A stretch of 64,000 bases of DNA from Anagrus nilaparvatae. Its lineage: Eukaryota; Arthropoda; Insecta; Hymenoptera; Mymaridae. Where the stretch lies: positions 7,172,001 through 7,236,000 of the forward strand of contig JAKSXM010000263.1 in NCBI GenBank assembly GCA_022575985.1, written 5' to 3'. Below, in pieces: positions 1 to 12,421 of this stretch. Numbering within the stretch: the stretch's first letter is position 1; each line of letters starts with the position of its first letter. Both the position numbers and the translations under genes were made by a program. Below the pieces are notes generated by a model. It did not search any database. It worked only from the letters and a program-made list of their open reading frames with translations, and had not been told where the DNA came from.

Positions 1-880
1 TTTATCAATTTCAATTTTATTTTTATTTTTATGCAAATTCTTTTTTCTTTTTTTTATACAGCATCACAGAGTGGTTCAAAATTTCTCAAAAAAGAGGGTC
101 TATAGCAAAATTTCCCGAGGAATCCAAAAATCGAGTCAGAATTTTCATTAGATTACAGGAAAAGCCGGAAAATGGAAAATTCCGGAAAATGGAAAGGTTA
201 AATTTGGATGAGTCAAAAAAGGGCTTTAAAGGCAAATAAGCAAAGAAATTTTTTATGAAATTTATAGTACATATATTGAACTTATTTTCCTGAAAGTTTC
301 AGACATTTTAAAGCACTTAGAAAAAAATGCCAGGTGGCGAAAAATGCCAAAAAAACGCATTTTTTAAAAACAGCCGCCACTAAAATCAAAATATCTCCGG
401 TTAAAATCCACCGATTTTAAATTTTAGGGTCGCATTTGAAAGGTCTTGAGTAGACAAAAAAATTGCAACCAACTAGAAGTAGTTTTGAGTTGATGTTAAG
501 CCACGGTATTATTTTGAAAATCAGCTTTTTTAATAAAATTCATTTTACGTTTATCAATACCAAAAAAAGTTGACTCCATGGAATTGGCTAAAAATTTGTT
601 TACGAAATGTAGACTCTTTAGCGGTTAAAATGCGACCAGTAAGATGAAATTTGATGTAAATTCAAAGAAATGGCGTAATTTTGAAAATTGGCCAAATCAG
701 GCTATTTTTGGACCTTTAAACGGCCATATTTCGGCCCCATGAGGTGCTAGAAGGCTAAAAATTTGGCTGAGGGACTTTTTTATCACCCCAAACTATACCC
801 TAAAATTTGAGCTCAATCGGTGACATGAGTGTGCCCTAATCTGTACGAAAAGTACTGGAACCACCCATATACTTAGTAAA
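1..880. repeat. One arm of a palindromic element, cut by the window edge
   Basis: From about 390 to 880 this segment is collinear, with divergence, with the right arm of the palindrome at 18,399-20,488 (its bases 19,990-20,488). Shared landmarks in the same order are ATATCTCCGGT, CATTTGAAAGGTCTT, an ACTCCATG block, GAAAATTGGC, AAATTTGAGC and a CCCATATA-type end. It looks like half of a related but older foldback element whose other half lies upstream of the window. I see no coding sequence. Confidence 0.65.
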
Positions 881-1906
881 TATTTGGGCGATTAATATAA
901 ATAACTAAAAATTTAATCTTAAATAGACCGTAGACCCACAACCGGTCATTCCATTCATTTCATATATAGGGAACAAATGGCCGTAGTATCCCGCAAGTGA
1001 TAAAATAGGCATTTGTTCTCTTTATAAGAAAAATTAAAGACCTAATACACCATCGTCTGTGGCACACGCCAACACACTCAGCCACACTGAGGAGATCTAT
1101 GTGTTGGTGCTGATCGAAACGCTGCAGGTATCTGTACCTACATTAACAACAGCGTATTTTTAAAAATAATTTTTAAATGAATTTTAAAAATTATATAATA
1201 TTGCCGCTTGATATGTTCTAATAAAAAAAGAGATGTAATTTAAAACATACACAAATCGAGAAAGGGCAATTAAATTTGATATGATTCATTTAACAATTAT
1301 GCCCAGTACAGGTCAATAAAATCAAAAATAATATATATATATACTTATTATTTCTAAAATTAGTACTTTCGAATAAAAAAATTTGGTATTATTTTTTATT
1401 TTTTTAATGCAAAAAATTTTCAATAAATTAATTATCAGATCCGAAATAACATGTAAAAACAATAATAGGCGGCTTGCAAGGGTCGGAATTTTAATGATTT
1501 TTTTGCATAGTTTGAATACAGATCAAAAAATATTAGACATGTATTTTTTTGTTTTTCAAAAAAATGATAAATAAAAAAGTGATGAGTCAGCCTACCGTAT
1601 ACAAATACATTGTGACGTCAAACCTCTGACAAAAATCTGCTTTTTGAAACCTCTATAACTCCGTTAATTTTTGTAATTTTCAAAAATCAAAAAATACGTA
1701 TCTATTATTACGTATCTATTTTTTTATGCAATTTCAGATTATGCACAAAAATTATCAAAATTTTGACCTATGCAAGCCCCCAATTCTAAATATTAGTACT
1801 ATATTAGTACTTTCATAGAAAATAATAAAATACTGCGTCCAAAAAGAAAAAAAATCATGGTAATTTTTTTATTTTTTTATGTAAGAGTCTTTCTTTTCCA
1901 AAACAG
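881..1906. other. AT-rich unassigned DNA with a decayed inverted repeat
   Basis: No gene is visible. A GC-richer stretch at 955-1,140 contains a short inverted pair around AACAAATGG and GCATTTGTT. Between about 1,340 and 1,850, phrases such as GCTTGCAAGGGTC recur in inverted, diverged form (GACCTATGCAAGC), together with repeated TTAGTACTTTC motifs. This suggests another very decayed palindromic element centred near 1,620. Confidence 0.4.
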
Positions 1907-2106
1907 CAATGGTTACCAAGGGGGTCGTCGGATCGGCCTCAAATTTTTTTTATGTTTTTATAATACTAAGACAGGAAAATCTGGAATGGTTACCAGGCCA
2001 AAATATCAATGGTTACCAGGGGGGTCGTCGGATCGGCCTCAAATTTTCTTCATGTTTTTATAACACTAAGACAAGAAAATCTAGCCCTCTAGGTCTTAAA
2101 CAACCT
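1907..2106 (+). repeat. 100-bp tandem duplication
   Basis: Two adjacent copies of a 100-bp unit begin CAATGGTTACCA at 1,907 and 2,007. Both carry GGGGTCGTCGGATCGGCCTC followed by a T-rich run and a conserved tail. Open frames here run across both copies and are most simply by-products of the duplication. Confidence 0.85.
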
Positions 2107-2494
2107 GAGTTATGGCCAATCAAACTAATTGGGTGGCTCTCAATCAGCGTTGGTGCTTTTTGGGAAAATGCTAAAAAATAATAAAAAACAGCTTGAAAAA
2201 ATATTCTGAAACATTATATATGTTGGAAAACCTTCAGTAAATCCATTTCTGCCATTAGTTTTTCGGAAAAACCCCGGAAAACTCCGGGAAATGGGAAAAC
2301 GTGTTTTTGAAAAACCGAAATATCTCATTTGCCACCATTTTTTTTTTCAAAATTTTTTTTTCAATAAAAAATTTTCTGTTTTGGCCATTAAGGATCGATT
2401 TTAGTCTATTTTAAAATAAAACATTTTGTATAAAAAAGACATGATGCACAAATTGATCTCCAAGTATTAAAATGGACTTTAGTTGTAAAAAATG
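2107..2494. other. AT-rich unassigned DNA
   Basis: No coding or structured signal beyond a run of CGGAAAA/CCCCGG phrases near 2,255-2,300 and homopolymer A/T tracts. I see nothing assignable. Confidence 0.4.
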
Positions 2495-3725
2495 GATCCA
2501 GTATGATAAAATAAATACCAACGGATAGAATCAGTCATCCAAAGGCTCTATTGGGCCCAATCGGGTAAAAATGAAATCCTGATTTATAAATTAATCCCCA
2601 GGTACAAAAATCGACTATTTTATCATATTGGGGCGATTATTTACCTCTATAGTCGATTTTTGTACCTGGGGATCAATTTATGAATCAGGATTTTATTTTT
2701 ACCCGATTAGGCCCAATAGGCCCCTAGACAGCCGATTTTATCAGTTAGTATTTATTTTATCATATTGGAGCGATTTTTTACCTATATAGTCGATTTTTGT
2801 ACCTGGGGATCAATTTATAAATCAGGATTTCATTTTTACCCGATTCGGCCCCTAGATAGCCGATTTTATCAGTTGGTATTTATTTTATCATATTGGAGCG
2901 ATTTTTTACCTCAATAGTCGATTTTTGTACCTGGGGATCAATTTATAAATCAGGATTTCATTTTTTCCTGATTGGGCCCAATAGGTCCCTGGATGACGGA
3001 TTTTATCCGTTTGTATTTATTTTATCATGCTAAATCCATTTTTACCACTACAGTTCATTTTTATCCCTAGAGATGAATTTGTAGATCAGTATCTCATTTC
3101 TCCCCGATTGGGCCCAATGGGCCCCGAGATCGCTGATTCTATCCGTTTGTATTTATTTTGTCATTCTCGACCCATTTATTGCCTTAACAGTCCATTTTCA
3201 TCACTAGGAATCAATTTATACATCAGGATTTCATTTAAACCTGGTTGGGCCCAATGGGCCCCGGGACATCTGGTAGTATTTATTCTATCATGCTGGACTC
3301 GTTTTTTACCCCTCTAGTTCATTTTCATCCCTGGGGTTCAAATTAAACATCAGAATTTCATTTTTTTCCGGTTGGGCCTAATGGGCCCCGGGATAGATAA
3401 TTCTATCCGTTGGTATTTATTTTGTCATTCTCGACCCATTTTTTACCCAAAAAGTCCATTTTTGAACTTAGGAATCATTATATACATCAGAAATTCTTTT
3501 TTACCAGATAGGGCCCGATGGGCCCCTGGATAGCCGAAATTATCTGGTAGTATTTATGTTATCATGCTGGTCCCATTTTTTGACCCTATAGTCCGTTTTC
3601 ATCCCTGGGGTTCTACATCAGAAATTCATACATCAGAATTTCATTTTCCTCCAATTGGGCCCTAATGGTTATTTTGTTCCACTGAGTAACGAATAATTCT
3701 CCTGACCATGTTATGCATCCCTAGG
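2495..3725 (+). repeat. ~130-bp tandem array with an inverted first unit
   Basis: About nine diverged units carry, in order, a GTACCTGGGGATCAATTTAT-like block, ATCAGGATTTCATTTTTACC, a GATTGGGCCCAATAGG block and TATTTATTTTATCAT. Starts of the GTACCTGGGG block at 2,661, 2,799 and 2,927 give spacings of 138 and 128 bp. Units decay steadily to the right. The first unit (about 2,530-2,620) is inverted relative to the others, giving a short foldback at the array head. Open frames inside are by-products. Confidence 0.85.
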
Positions 3726-3812
3726 GCCTATTTCTTACGTGCTAATTAGTGTTTTGTTAAAAAAAAAATAAAAAAAAAATCTTGTATGTAGTGTCTATAT
3801 TCCGTGAAAAAC

Positions 3813-3893
3813 TGTATACAGGACTGTATACAGGACTGTATACAGGGCTGCATACAGTTACTGTATACACGACTGTATACAGTGGCTTTGTAT
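3813..3893 (+). repeat. Short minisatellite of CTGTATACAGGA-type units
   Basis: Six to seven imperfect copies of a 12-15 bp unit centred on the self-complementary word GTATAC (GTATACAGGACT and variants). Confidence 0.8.
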
Positions 3894-5525
3894 ACGGGTA
3901 GGATCGGATGACGAAATACTCCAATAAGTTTTCATATATTATCATAAATAAAAACCAATATTATTTCAAGAAAAAAATATATATAGTATCTAAATGCAAA
4001 TATTGATTACTGTTCCCCGGTGCTACGCACCTCAGGCAGAACCTTTATCGTCTCTCGACATTAATTTTTCTTTTGTCCTGGACAGCGAAATTTAATAATA
4101 GGATGACGAAATACTCGAATCAGTTTTCATGTATTTTATTATGTCACACCTACAGACGTAATGTTTTATTATAGTTTAAACATTTTTTATTAAAATTAAT
4201 AATTATTTTGACAGTTTATAATAATAAATTAAAAAATTAATATTTAAAATTGTTTTACAAATTTTTTATATAGCGCGCGGCAGATACTGCAGAGCAAAAA
4301 TGAATCGATTAAGATAAAATCGAAGACGAAATTTTTAGAAGATTGTATTATAAAATGAGAAAAATATTATATTTCTTATTTATATTTAATTATAATTGTA
4401 ATAAAAAATACACAAAATTTTATTAATACATAATTATATTAAAATATTAAATAATAATAAAAATTAAATAACGCGCGAGAGTTTATGTGACAGAGAACTT
4501 ATTGTATTCTATACCGCTAGCACCCATAATTAAAGTTAACGACATTTTTTCAAAATTATGGAAAAGTAATTACTATTTACTTTTTTTTATAATGTTTATA
4601 TGGTATATGTGTAAAAATCAAAATTCGATCAAAAAAATCGAAATTCGACATCTTCGATATTCTTGCTTGCAAGATTTGTCAAAAATAGAAAGAGAAACCT
4701 AAATTTCCTGTATATTAATGCTTCTACCCGATCAGGAATCGAAACACGGCGTTAGCGAGTACCTCTATAGTTTAGCCATGTTAACTACCTAGTTTCTCGC
4801 ATGGTAACGTGGCGCGATATTAGCGAGGCCCTACCTTGGCGAAAGCGAGTTGCAAGAAAATTTACCCCCACTTTTTCTTCAACGTGCAAATACAAACAAT
4901 GCGTGAGTTATAACAGGTTATAAACTGTATATTAAACACTTATATTATTTAATTAATAAAATGTTTTGCATTTAATAATAAAATATTAAGTTTTAAAAAT
5001 TGATTATTGAAATTTTAAATATTAAAATATAAATTTATATCCATTAAAAAATTTTAAAAAGGCGAAAAAAGATAATTGTAATTTACTTTGAATAATTTTT
5101 TCTATACTATTTCTCCTAAAATAATAAAAAGATTTTCTTTTTAAAATATTTACTTCTTAATTTTATAGATAATATATGGTACTGAAAAACTATTACATAC
5201 TAAACTATTTTATAGTAAAAATCTATAATAATAAATTGATTTTTAGAAACCAGAAAGTTATATAGTTTTCAGTAAATGGTTAAATATAAATAAAAAATCG
5301 TATTGTAAATATTAATATATTAATTGTACTATATAAATATTAATATAAATATTCAATAAATTATTTTAACTTTATGATAATAACAGTGTAAAATTATTAG
5401 TAGCAGACAAAATAAAAAAAAAATAATAATTCTGGCGCGTGCGCTGTAACCTAAACGAGGCAAACTCGGTAGAATCTAGCTAACGCCGCGCCACGTTCCT
5501 ATAATGGTTCCGCGCTTACACCACG
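3894..5525. other. AT-rich unassigned DNA
   Basis: No gene recognised. Two GC-richer islands at about 4,725-4,860 and 5,430-5,525 share short motifs in inverted orientation (AACGTGGCGCG against CGCGCCACGTT), so this may be a decayed element with inverted ends. The rest is A/T-rich with TAATAA and TTAAAA runs. Confidence 0.35.
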
Positions 5526-5826
5526 CTCGCACAAAAAGAAACATAATGATTTATCATATGATTTACCATAAGGTATATTATTGACCTAAAATAATTTCTT
5601 TTATCTCCAAGAGATCTTCGGGATGAAAATGGACCCTCCTAGGAAAAGCTGATATCCTGGAGGTATAATTTTCATTTTTCACCTCAACATATTTTCCGAT
5701 TTTCCAAGATGGCGGACCAAAAAAACAGGAAAAAAAAACTTTCTACGTTACCTGGGCATTTTCGAGGTTGAGAAAGACGATTTTATTAATGAAAATTTTC
5801 ATTTTTTCACCCAACATGTTTTCCGA

Positions 5827-6204
5827 TGAAAGCGAGACGCTGTAAATAAAATTAAAAACAAAGTAAACTGCTAAAATCAAATATAATTAAACATAATTAA
5901 ATTTTCCTATTTTTTTAGTCTACCTACTACTAAAGAACTACCGATGAATATTACGGGTAGATATTCGTAACTTACATATAAAAGCTGCATTGGATTTGAG
6001 ATAATTAAACCCTATAAAATCCCTAAAGATCAAAAAATCTCAAAAAAAACAATTTCATAGCACAACAAAATTTTCAGCTAAAATAAATAATTTCGGAAAT
6101 TCCGGTGGAAATTCAAATCCAAGACCTAAAATAATCTTTTAAGCCAAAAATTTCGGTCCGCTGAGTTAAGCTGGACCTGCCATTTTAAAAATTGGAAAAC
6201 ATGT
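5827..6204. other. Internal part of the foldback element, left of the BEL insertion
   Basis: AT-rich, non-coding. It ends with a repeat-unit fragment (TTGGAAAACATGT) that continues directly at 12,980 on the other side of the BEL element, as expected if one unit was split by the insertion. Confidence 0.6.
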
Positions 6205-6762
6205 TGTCATGGCAGATAATTAGCATAATAATTTTTTTCCCACGAAATTATTCTTTACTAATTTAGGTTTAATCTTTATCTATGATTAATTATTTGATGT
6301 TAAAATTTTATGTCATTTCTTAATTTTAATCTCTATCACGCGTTACTCAAGTGATTAAGTTAAATAAATTAACTTAGTTACAATAGAATATTTCGTCAAG
6401 TCACGGCCATACCGACCTTAACCGGATTTTTATTACCTTATTTTTATTATATTATTTATATTAGATTATTTTTATATTTCCAAAATTTAATAATGTTATG
6501 TAATGTTGTGAAATTTCTACAATTTTTATCTATGTTTTTTTGGAAATTCCCAAAGTCTACGTGACTTTTTCATGTAAATTTTAGTATATAATCACCCTTG
6601 CTGTACTCAAGCAGCAGAGTTCATATTTTTCAATTAAGCGAATAACATCACATACATTTTAATACAGTCCACTTTTTTGTAATCCTTAAAATATAATAAA
6701 CTTAGATTAAATATTCAACTAAATTTTTATTGCAAAATTTCCTACAACCATACGCCATTTCA
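6205..6762 (+). repeat. 5' LTR of the BEL/Pao element
   Basis: It begins TGTCATGG and ends CCATTTCA. A TATATAA at about 6,585-6,591 is a candidate TATA box, followed by the CAGCAGAGTTC region as possible start area. ATAATAAA-type sequence near the end could serve polyadenylation. The identical layout recurs at 12,422-12,979. Confidence 0.95.
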
Positions 6763-6780
6763 TGGTCAGTGTCGAGCCGA
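6763..6780 (+). promoter_or_regulatory. Primer-binding site of the BEL/Pao element
   Basis: The bases right after the 5' LTR begin TGGTCAGTGTCGAG, and TGG is the complement of a tRNA CCA end. I could not identify the tRNA. Confidence 0.6.
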
Positions 6781-7070
6781 ATAAAAAAACTCAACAGCAT
6801 TTTAAGATTCAAGTGCATTATAGGATTTAGTGTACTGAAAAAAAACTCTTGTAATACAAAATTCTAAAAGCAGCGTTAACAGGAGCACATAAATTCACAA
6901 GAGGTATTTAGTACAAGTAGATAGCGCAAAGCAGTATATACACTCACAGCCAACTCTACTTCAACGCATACATGCCCGGATAACCAAGCCTTCTCCTAGG
7001 ATTTGTACTACAAGCATATCTGTATATCTGGTAAGCACATCTCAGGTGCTCCAATATAAGGTAATAATTT

Positions 7071-9089
7071 ATGATATCACCTTACAAATCGCTTCAAATT
7101 CAAATTAAAAATATGAACAAAGTCCACGAAATAATTGCCAATCAGGTCAAATTATACACAAAGATAAGAGAATACTATGATAATTTCTTAACAAATTACC
7201 CAGAAGCCAACTTACGTTCTGGGGATATAGACGCCAGAATATCAACGTTGCAATCTGCTTGGAGCAAGTACCAAGCAAATGCGGAAACTCTGCAAGAATG
7301 TAAGGATGAAACGAATGAAAATCAGACATACTATACAAGTCCAGACTATTCATTAGATGCAGTAGAAGAACACTTTACCGTTTCATACGGCAATTTTTTA
7401 TGCTTAAAAAATCGTCTTCTTACAAAAGAAAATAATGTTACAGGTAACCGTCAGCAGATGCCACAAGTGGTCACGCAGAACAATTCGACGTTGCCGAAAA
7501 TCCCATTGCCCACATTTGACGGTGATCAAATACAATGGGAATCCTTCAAAGAAGTGTTCCAAGCCATGGTGGCAGACGATGACTCAATCATTCCGGTATT
7601 TAAGCTCCAGCACCTGCTATCTCACATTAAGGGAGAGGCTGCAAGACGTCTTGCAGGTATGGAATTAACGGAAGCAAATTTCGAAGTTGCCTGGAATCGC
7701 TTGAAACGCCGCTATGATAATAAAAAATTGAGACTATCTACTCATTTGTCAAGGATAATCTCAATCCCTGCCATCTCAGGCAGAGCCAGCAATGGAATCA
7801 ATCAACTTATGGATACTGTCGAAGCAAGTATCCGAGCCCTTAAAGCATTGGACCGACCAGTGGATCACTGGGATGACTGGTTTGTCCACTTGATTGTCTC
7901 AAAGTTAGACGCTAGCACACGCACTGATTGGGAGAAATCAAGAGAAAACGAGGACGCCTTTAGCACGTACGAGCAGCTCACTACGTTTCTGGAAAACCGT
8001 GCCCGTACACTAAACTCCTCTCTCTCCTTGAGCCATCAGGCATCAAGTTCAAGCAAAGTTCAGGGTGCTAACAACTCTAAACGCCCCAATGTGTCTACCC
8101 ATGCCACAAGTGCTGGGTCAGCACGGGAATTGCCAGAATGCAAATTCTGTCCAGGTGAATCACACTCAATTACTAAATGTTCTCGCTTTTTGCAGATGAC
8201 CGTATCTCAGCGACGCTCATCAGTACCGCCTTCCTGCTGTTACAATTGTTTGGCCACTGGACACCGGGTGGACAAATGCAACTCCAAATGGAGCTGCAAA
8301 ACGTGTGGCGGCAGACATCATACAATGCTCCACGTAGATAAGGTTACAGCAAATGCTACCAACGTCTCTACTCCAGATGACGACAATTCTTGCCAGACAA
8401 TGCCCTCCAACGTGACTGTCTGCACTACTTCAGTTGGGGGACGGGTGCTGATGGCGACCGCCTTGATCAAGCTGAAGTCAGAAACAAATGAGCTGATTGT
8501 TCGAGCACTCCTGGATCCAGCTTTCGATGAATCTTTTGTAACGGAGCACGTGGCTCAGGCCCTCCGTTTAAAACGGAATCCAGTATCAACAAGCGTAAGA
8601 GGGGTCGGGGGCTCAACCGCCTCCCCCCCTAATTCATTAGTCACATGCATAATAAATTCTCCAAAAAATGCTAATTTCACCATGAATATTTATGCACTAG
8701 TTTTGCGCAAATTAACCGACCTTCTTCCAAATGTACAGGTCCAGCATCAGAAATGGTCACATATTGAGGGTCTTGACTTAGCGGACCCTAAATATTACCA
8801 ACCCGGACGTATTGATTGTATACTAGGCGCCGAGGTGTATGCTATAGCCATTCGCAAGGGTCTTTGTCAAGGAACATACCCGTCTCCGATAGCACAAAAC
8901 ACAGTTTTTGGATGGGTACTAACCGGACCATTCAAATCTTTGGCCCACCCGGGCAAACAAGTGACTTGCCACGTCACTAAAGCTGAAGACTCAATTCAAA
9001 ACCAGTTATGTAAGTTCTGGGAAATTGAGGAGCTTCCACAAAGCACCCACCTTACTTCTGAAGAAGAGAGGTGCGAGTCTCACTTTTAA
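7071..9089 (+). pseudogene. gag-pro: BEL gag-protease portion, ends at an in-frame stop
   Basis: A 672-codon frame from ATG 7,071. Residues ~1-130 form a mostly helical N-terminus. Residues ~141-295, starting LPKIPLPTFDGD, match the DUF1759-type gag region of BEL elements. Cysteine-rich motifs follow: CKFC at residue 357 and CCYNCLATGHRVDKC at 389, then a further CKTCGGRHH, typical nucleic-acid-binding zinc knuckles. A DUF1758-like aspartic protease region follows, but at residue 482 the active-site area reads LLDPAFDESF: the aspartate is present while the usual Ser/Thr-Gly after it is not, so the protease is probably dead. The frame then enters the start of pol and stops at TAA 9,087-9,089. 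The sequence after that stop stays coding in the same frame, so this is a nonsense change, not a natural gene end. Confidence 0.9.
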
Positions 9090-10187
9090 CAAACTCACTG
9101 CAGGGATGCTGAGGGACGCTTTATCCTAAGGCTGCCGTTCAAACAGGTCCCAGTACTCCCTGGAATTTACGAAATAGCCAAGGCTCGCTTCCTTTCATGT
9201 GAACGACGCCTACATGCAAATCCACAGCTACTCAGCTTGTATACTAAGTTCATGCAGGAGTACTTGGACCTTCAACACATGGAGTTAGTACCACAGAACG
9301 AGCTTAAACGTAACAACGTGTCTTATATACCTCATCATGGAGTTCTGAAGGCTGATGGCTCTGGGAAACTTCGGGTAGTGTTTAATGCCTCGCAACGTGC
9401 TATGAATGGTAAGTCTTTAAATGATCATCTGCATGTAGGCCCGAAACTCCAGTCGGAACTGTTTGGAGTCCTGACCCGATGGAGGTTCTTTCAATATGCA
9501 TTTACGGCTGACATAGTTAAGATGTTTCGACAATTCAAAATCCATCCTGAGGATCGGGACTGGCTACGCATACTGTGGAGACCTTCAAAAGATCAGCCCA
9601 TTCAAACTTATCGTCTGCGGACTGTCACTTATGGTACTGGTCCAGCTCCCTACCAAGCAATTAGATGCCTTAAGCAATTGGCAACTGATCAAGCGGACCA
9701 ATTCCCGCTGGGAGCAGCTATACTAAAAAATAACAGTTACGTTGATGACAACTTAGGTGGTGCTCACAGTCTCGAAACTGCGATTCAGGCTCGTGACGAA
9801 CTCATCGCTATTTTGGCCACCGCAGGCATGGAGTTGGATAAATGGTCAGCCAATGATCCACAAATCATAAATAAAGAAAGCAAAATATCCAATCAGGACC
9901 ATGCCTTCGAAGAAACTATATCTACGCTAGGGCTAATCTGGAATCCACGGAGCGACTGCTTCCAGTTTAAGGTAAAGAAAACCCTTAACAAATCAGTATT
10001 AAAAAAGCGAACTATACTTTCAGAAATAGCTTCGCTGTTTGACCCGTTGGGCTGGTTAGCCCCGGTCATAATTGTAGCCAAGGTCTACATCCAGGAGCTA
10101 TGGATCCGACAATCAGGCTGGGACCAACCAGTTGACGCGGACCTTCGAGATTCCTGGATAAACTTCAAGTCTCTGTCAATTATCTGA
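9090..10187 (+). pseudogene. pol: BEL reverse transcriptase segment
   Basis: Coding resumes in the same frame directly after the TAA at 9,087, so 9,090-9,236 is also pol although no start codon lies there. The RT shows HGVLKADGSGKLRVVFNAS, FTADIVKMFRQFKIHPEDRDW, a GTGPAPYQA block and the catalytic YVDD at 9,738-9,749, so the palm aspartates are intact. After the thumb/connection region (LIWNPRSDCFQ, IASLFDPLGWLAPV) the frame runs to TGA 10,185-10,187. Homology then continues in another frame (EYIQIPRWIH), showing a small frameshift near 10,180. Confidence 0.9.
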
Positions 10188-10248
10188 TATTGAGTACATC
10201 CAGATTCCCCGATGGATACACACCACTAATACGACAACCTGGGAGCTG

Positions 10249-10276
10249 TACACCACTAAGTATACTTAGTGGTGTA
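10249..10276. repeat. Perfect 28-bp palindrome replacing the start of RNase H
   Basis: Each half is 14 bp (TACACCACTAAGTA and its reverse complement) with no spacer. It lies exactly where the first catalytic segment of RNase H should be coded: the sequence before it (TTTWEL) and after it (VVYNGDG) are RNase H-like, but the residues between, including the first catalytic aspartate, are gone. ACACCACTA also occurs just upstream at 10,219, so the palindrome may have arisen by template switching during a deletion. Confidence 0.85.
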
Positions 10277-11858
10277 TAATGGTGATGGGGTCTGTCGGAC
10301 CTTATTATTATCAGCAAAAACCAAGGTGGCACCAGTCAAAAAATTATCCATTCCCAGACTGGAACTTTTAGGGGTTCAACTTCTTGCAAGATTTCTCAAT
10401 GTTACAGTCAAACAACTGCCTCAAAGGCCTTCAAAGATTCATTGCTGGTCAGACTCACAAACAACATTAGCTTGGTTACGAGGTCATCCATCCAAGTGGC
10501 ACACTTTTGTGGCCAACCGAGTAAGTGAAGTCCATAGTCTCGTCAGCGATGCAGTGTGGGGTCATGTTTCCTCAGCACAGAATCCAGCCGACTTGGCCAC
10601 TCGGGGAGCTTCTCCAGGTCAACTAAAGGACGCTGTCATCTGGTGGACTGGACCGGAGTGGCTCATGCAAGGTCCTACGTTCTGGCCCAAAACTCAATCA
10701 CAACGCCTCTCTACGGATTGCGAATTGAAAACAACCACCAGAATTTTCAGGACTTCTGTACAAGATACCCGCTTACTTGATTGGATGTCAAGGTATTCCA
10801 GTTTAAATAAGTTATTAAATCGCCTATCCTTTTTGTTCAGGTGGAAAGTTAAATCCAAAACAATTAAGGATGCTACACCAGTCAATGCTCGTGCTGCCGC
10901 CAAGTCAGCCATCGTCAGAGTGTTTCAACAACACTTCTTTTATGAAGAAATTCAATCGCTGCAAGCAGGAAAACCACTGAAGAAGTCCAGTTGCCTTCGC
11001 AGTCTGGTTCCCTTCTTGTCTACCGATGGTATTCTTCGAGTTGGAGGTCGTCTTCAAAATGCTCCCATTTCAGAGTACGAGAAACATCCAGCTATAATAC
11101 CAAAGAAATCACACCTATCTAGCTTACTTATTTGGGATGCTCACAAACGCACTCTACACGGTGGCTCCTTACTAGTGCAGTCCACGCTTCGTCAAGAATA
11201 TTGGATTATCCACGATCGCAGCCAGATCCGCCAGGCCATCAAAGCTTGCGCCCGCTTTCAAGGGTCTTGTCAACGTCAAATTATGGCACCGCTACCTAAG
11301 GTCCGCCTTCAGCCTTCTTGCCCTTTTAAATATACTGGGGTGGATTACGCAGGCCCTTTCAATACGAGGGCTTCCAAAGGGCGAGGGCACACTTCATTCA
11401 AGAGTTATGTGGCCGTGTTTGTATGCATGGTCACTAGAGCTGTACACCTCGAATTAGTTTCAGATTACTCATCTAAAGCATTCATCGCCGCTTACAGGAG
11501 ATTCTCCAGTCGTCGAGGCTTAACCAAAATCATGTACAGTGACCATGGTACAACATTCCAGGGAGCTGTAACTGAAATTCGTAAGCTATTCAAAGACCAT
11601 TCCAATTTCATGAAAGAGGTATCTGCTATTCTCGAAACCGATGGAGTCGAATGGACTTTCATCCCACCTAAAGGACCCCACTTTGGAGGGCTGTGGGAAT
11701 CAAAAGTCAAAGCCTTCAAGCATCATTTGAATCGAGTTGCTGCCAACTCAACACTTACTTTCGAAGAATTTACCACTTTACTCACACAAATAGAAGCGTG
11801 TTTAAATTCTAGACCGCTGAGTCCTTTAACCAGCGACTCAAGCGATCCAAACGCATAA
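10269..11858 (+). pseudogene. pol: BEL RNase H (partial) and integrase
   Basis: After the palindrome the frame carries the rest of RNase H (LSIPRLELLGVQLLARF, WSDSQTTLAWL, NPADLATRG), a linker, and the integrase. In the integrase zinc-binding region the histidines are present (AHKRTLHGG), but the cysteine pair reads CARFQGSC, so one expected zinc Cys seems lost or shifted. The catalytic core keeps all three acidic positions: GVDYAGPF (Asp, ~11,343), YSDHGTTF (Asp) and GGLWESKVK (Glu). The frame stops at TAA 11,856-11,858, beyond which homology continues in frame. The GTG at 10,269 is not a real start; this is an interior part of pol. Confidence 0.9.
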
Positions 11859-12275
11859 ACTCCAGGCCATTTTTTAATAGGTGGACCCATTCTCTTGCTT
11901 CCAGGTACTTATTCTGCGATCGAATCTCCAAGGAACCCTGTAGAACGCTGGCACTTGGTCCAAAAGATGCTGGGGGACTTCTGGCGACGATGGCGTAATG
12001 AAGTACTACACGATTTGCAACAACGCTCTAAGTGGTTAGAGCCCCAACGCAACTTACAAATTGATGACATTGTCATCATACGAGATGAATTAAGCCCACC
12101 AGGACGCTGGCAACTCGGGCGAGTAATCAGTTGTCACCCGGGACCTGATGGTCAAGTGAGATCAGTCACCCTCAAAACTGCATCAACTACCCTGGTGCGC
12201 CCTATAGTCAAACTTATTCTTCTGCCTAGAAACACAGAAAGCAACACCGGTCAAGCAGAAATCAAGGTCAACTAA
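11859..12275 (+). pseudogene. pol: BEL integrase C-terminal region
   Basis: This continues the same frame after the TAA at 11,856 with TPGHFLIGGP, then NPVERWHLVQKMLGDFWRRW and the C-terminal barrel-like segment (IVIIRDELSPPGRWQLGRV, LVRPIVKLILLP) to the natural stop at 12,273-12,275. It is the end of the polyprotein. Only about 145 bp separate it from the 3' LTR. Confidence 0.9.
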
Positions 12276-12421
12276 TATGATACTTCATGGTGGGCGGAGC
12301 GCCTCCACTTCAAATATTGTAATTTAGTTTAAGATCGCGATTTTGTCACGTTTTCTCATTTACTTTCTTTCTAAATGATGTTAATTTGGTCGTTAAATAC
12401 GATTTATCGAGGTGGGCGGTA

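Noticed and set aside
3027..3317. 96-codon open frame
   Set aside because: Lies entirely in the ~130-bp tandem array and repeats its own phrases.
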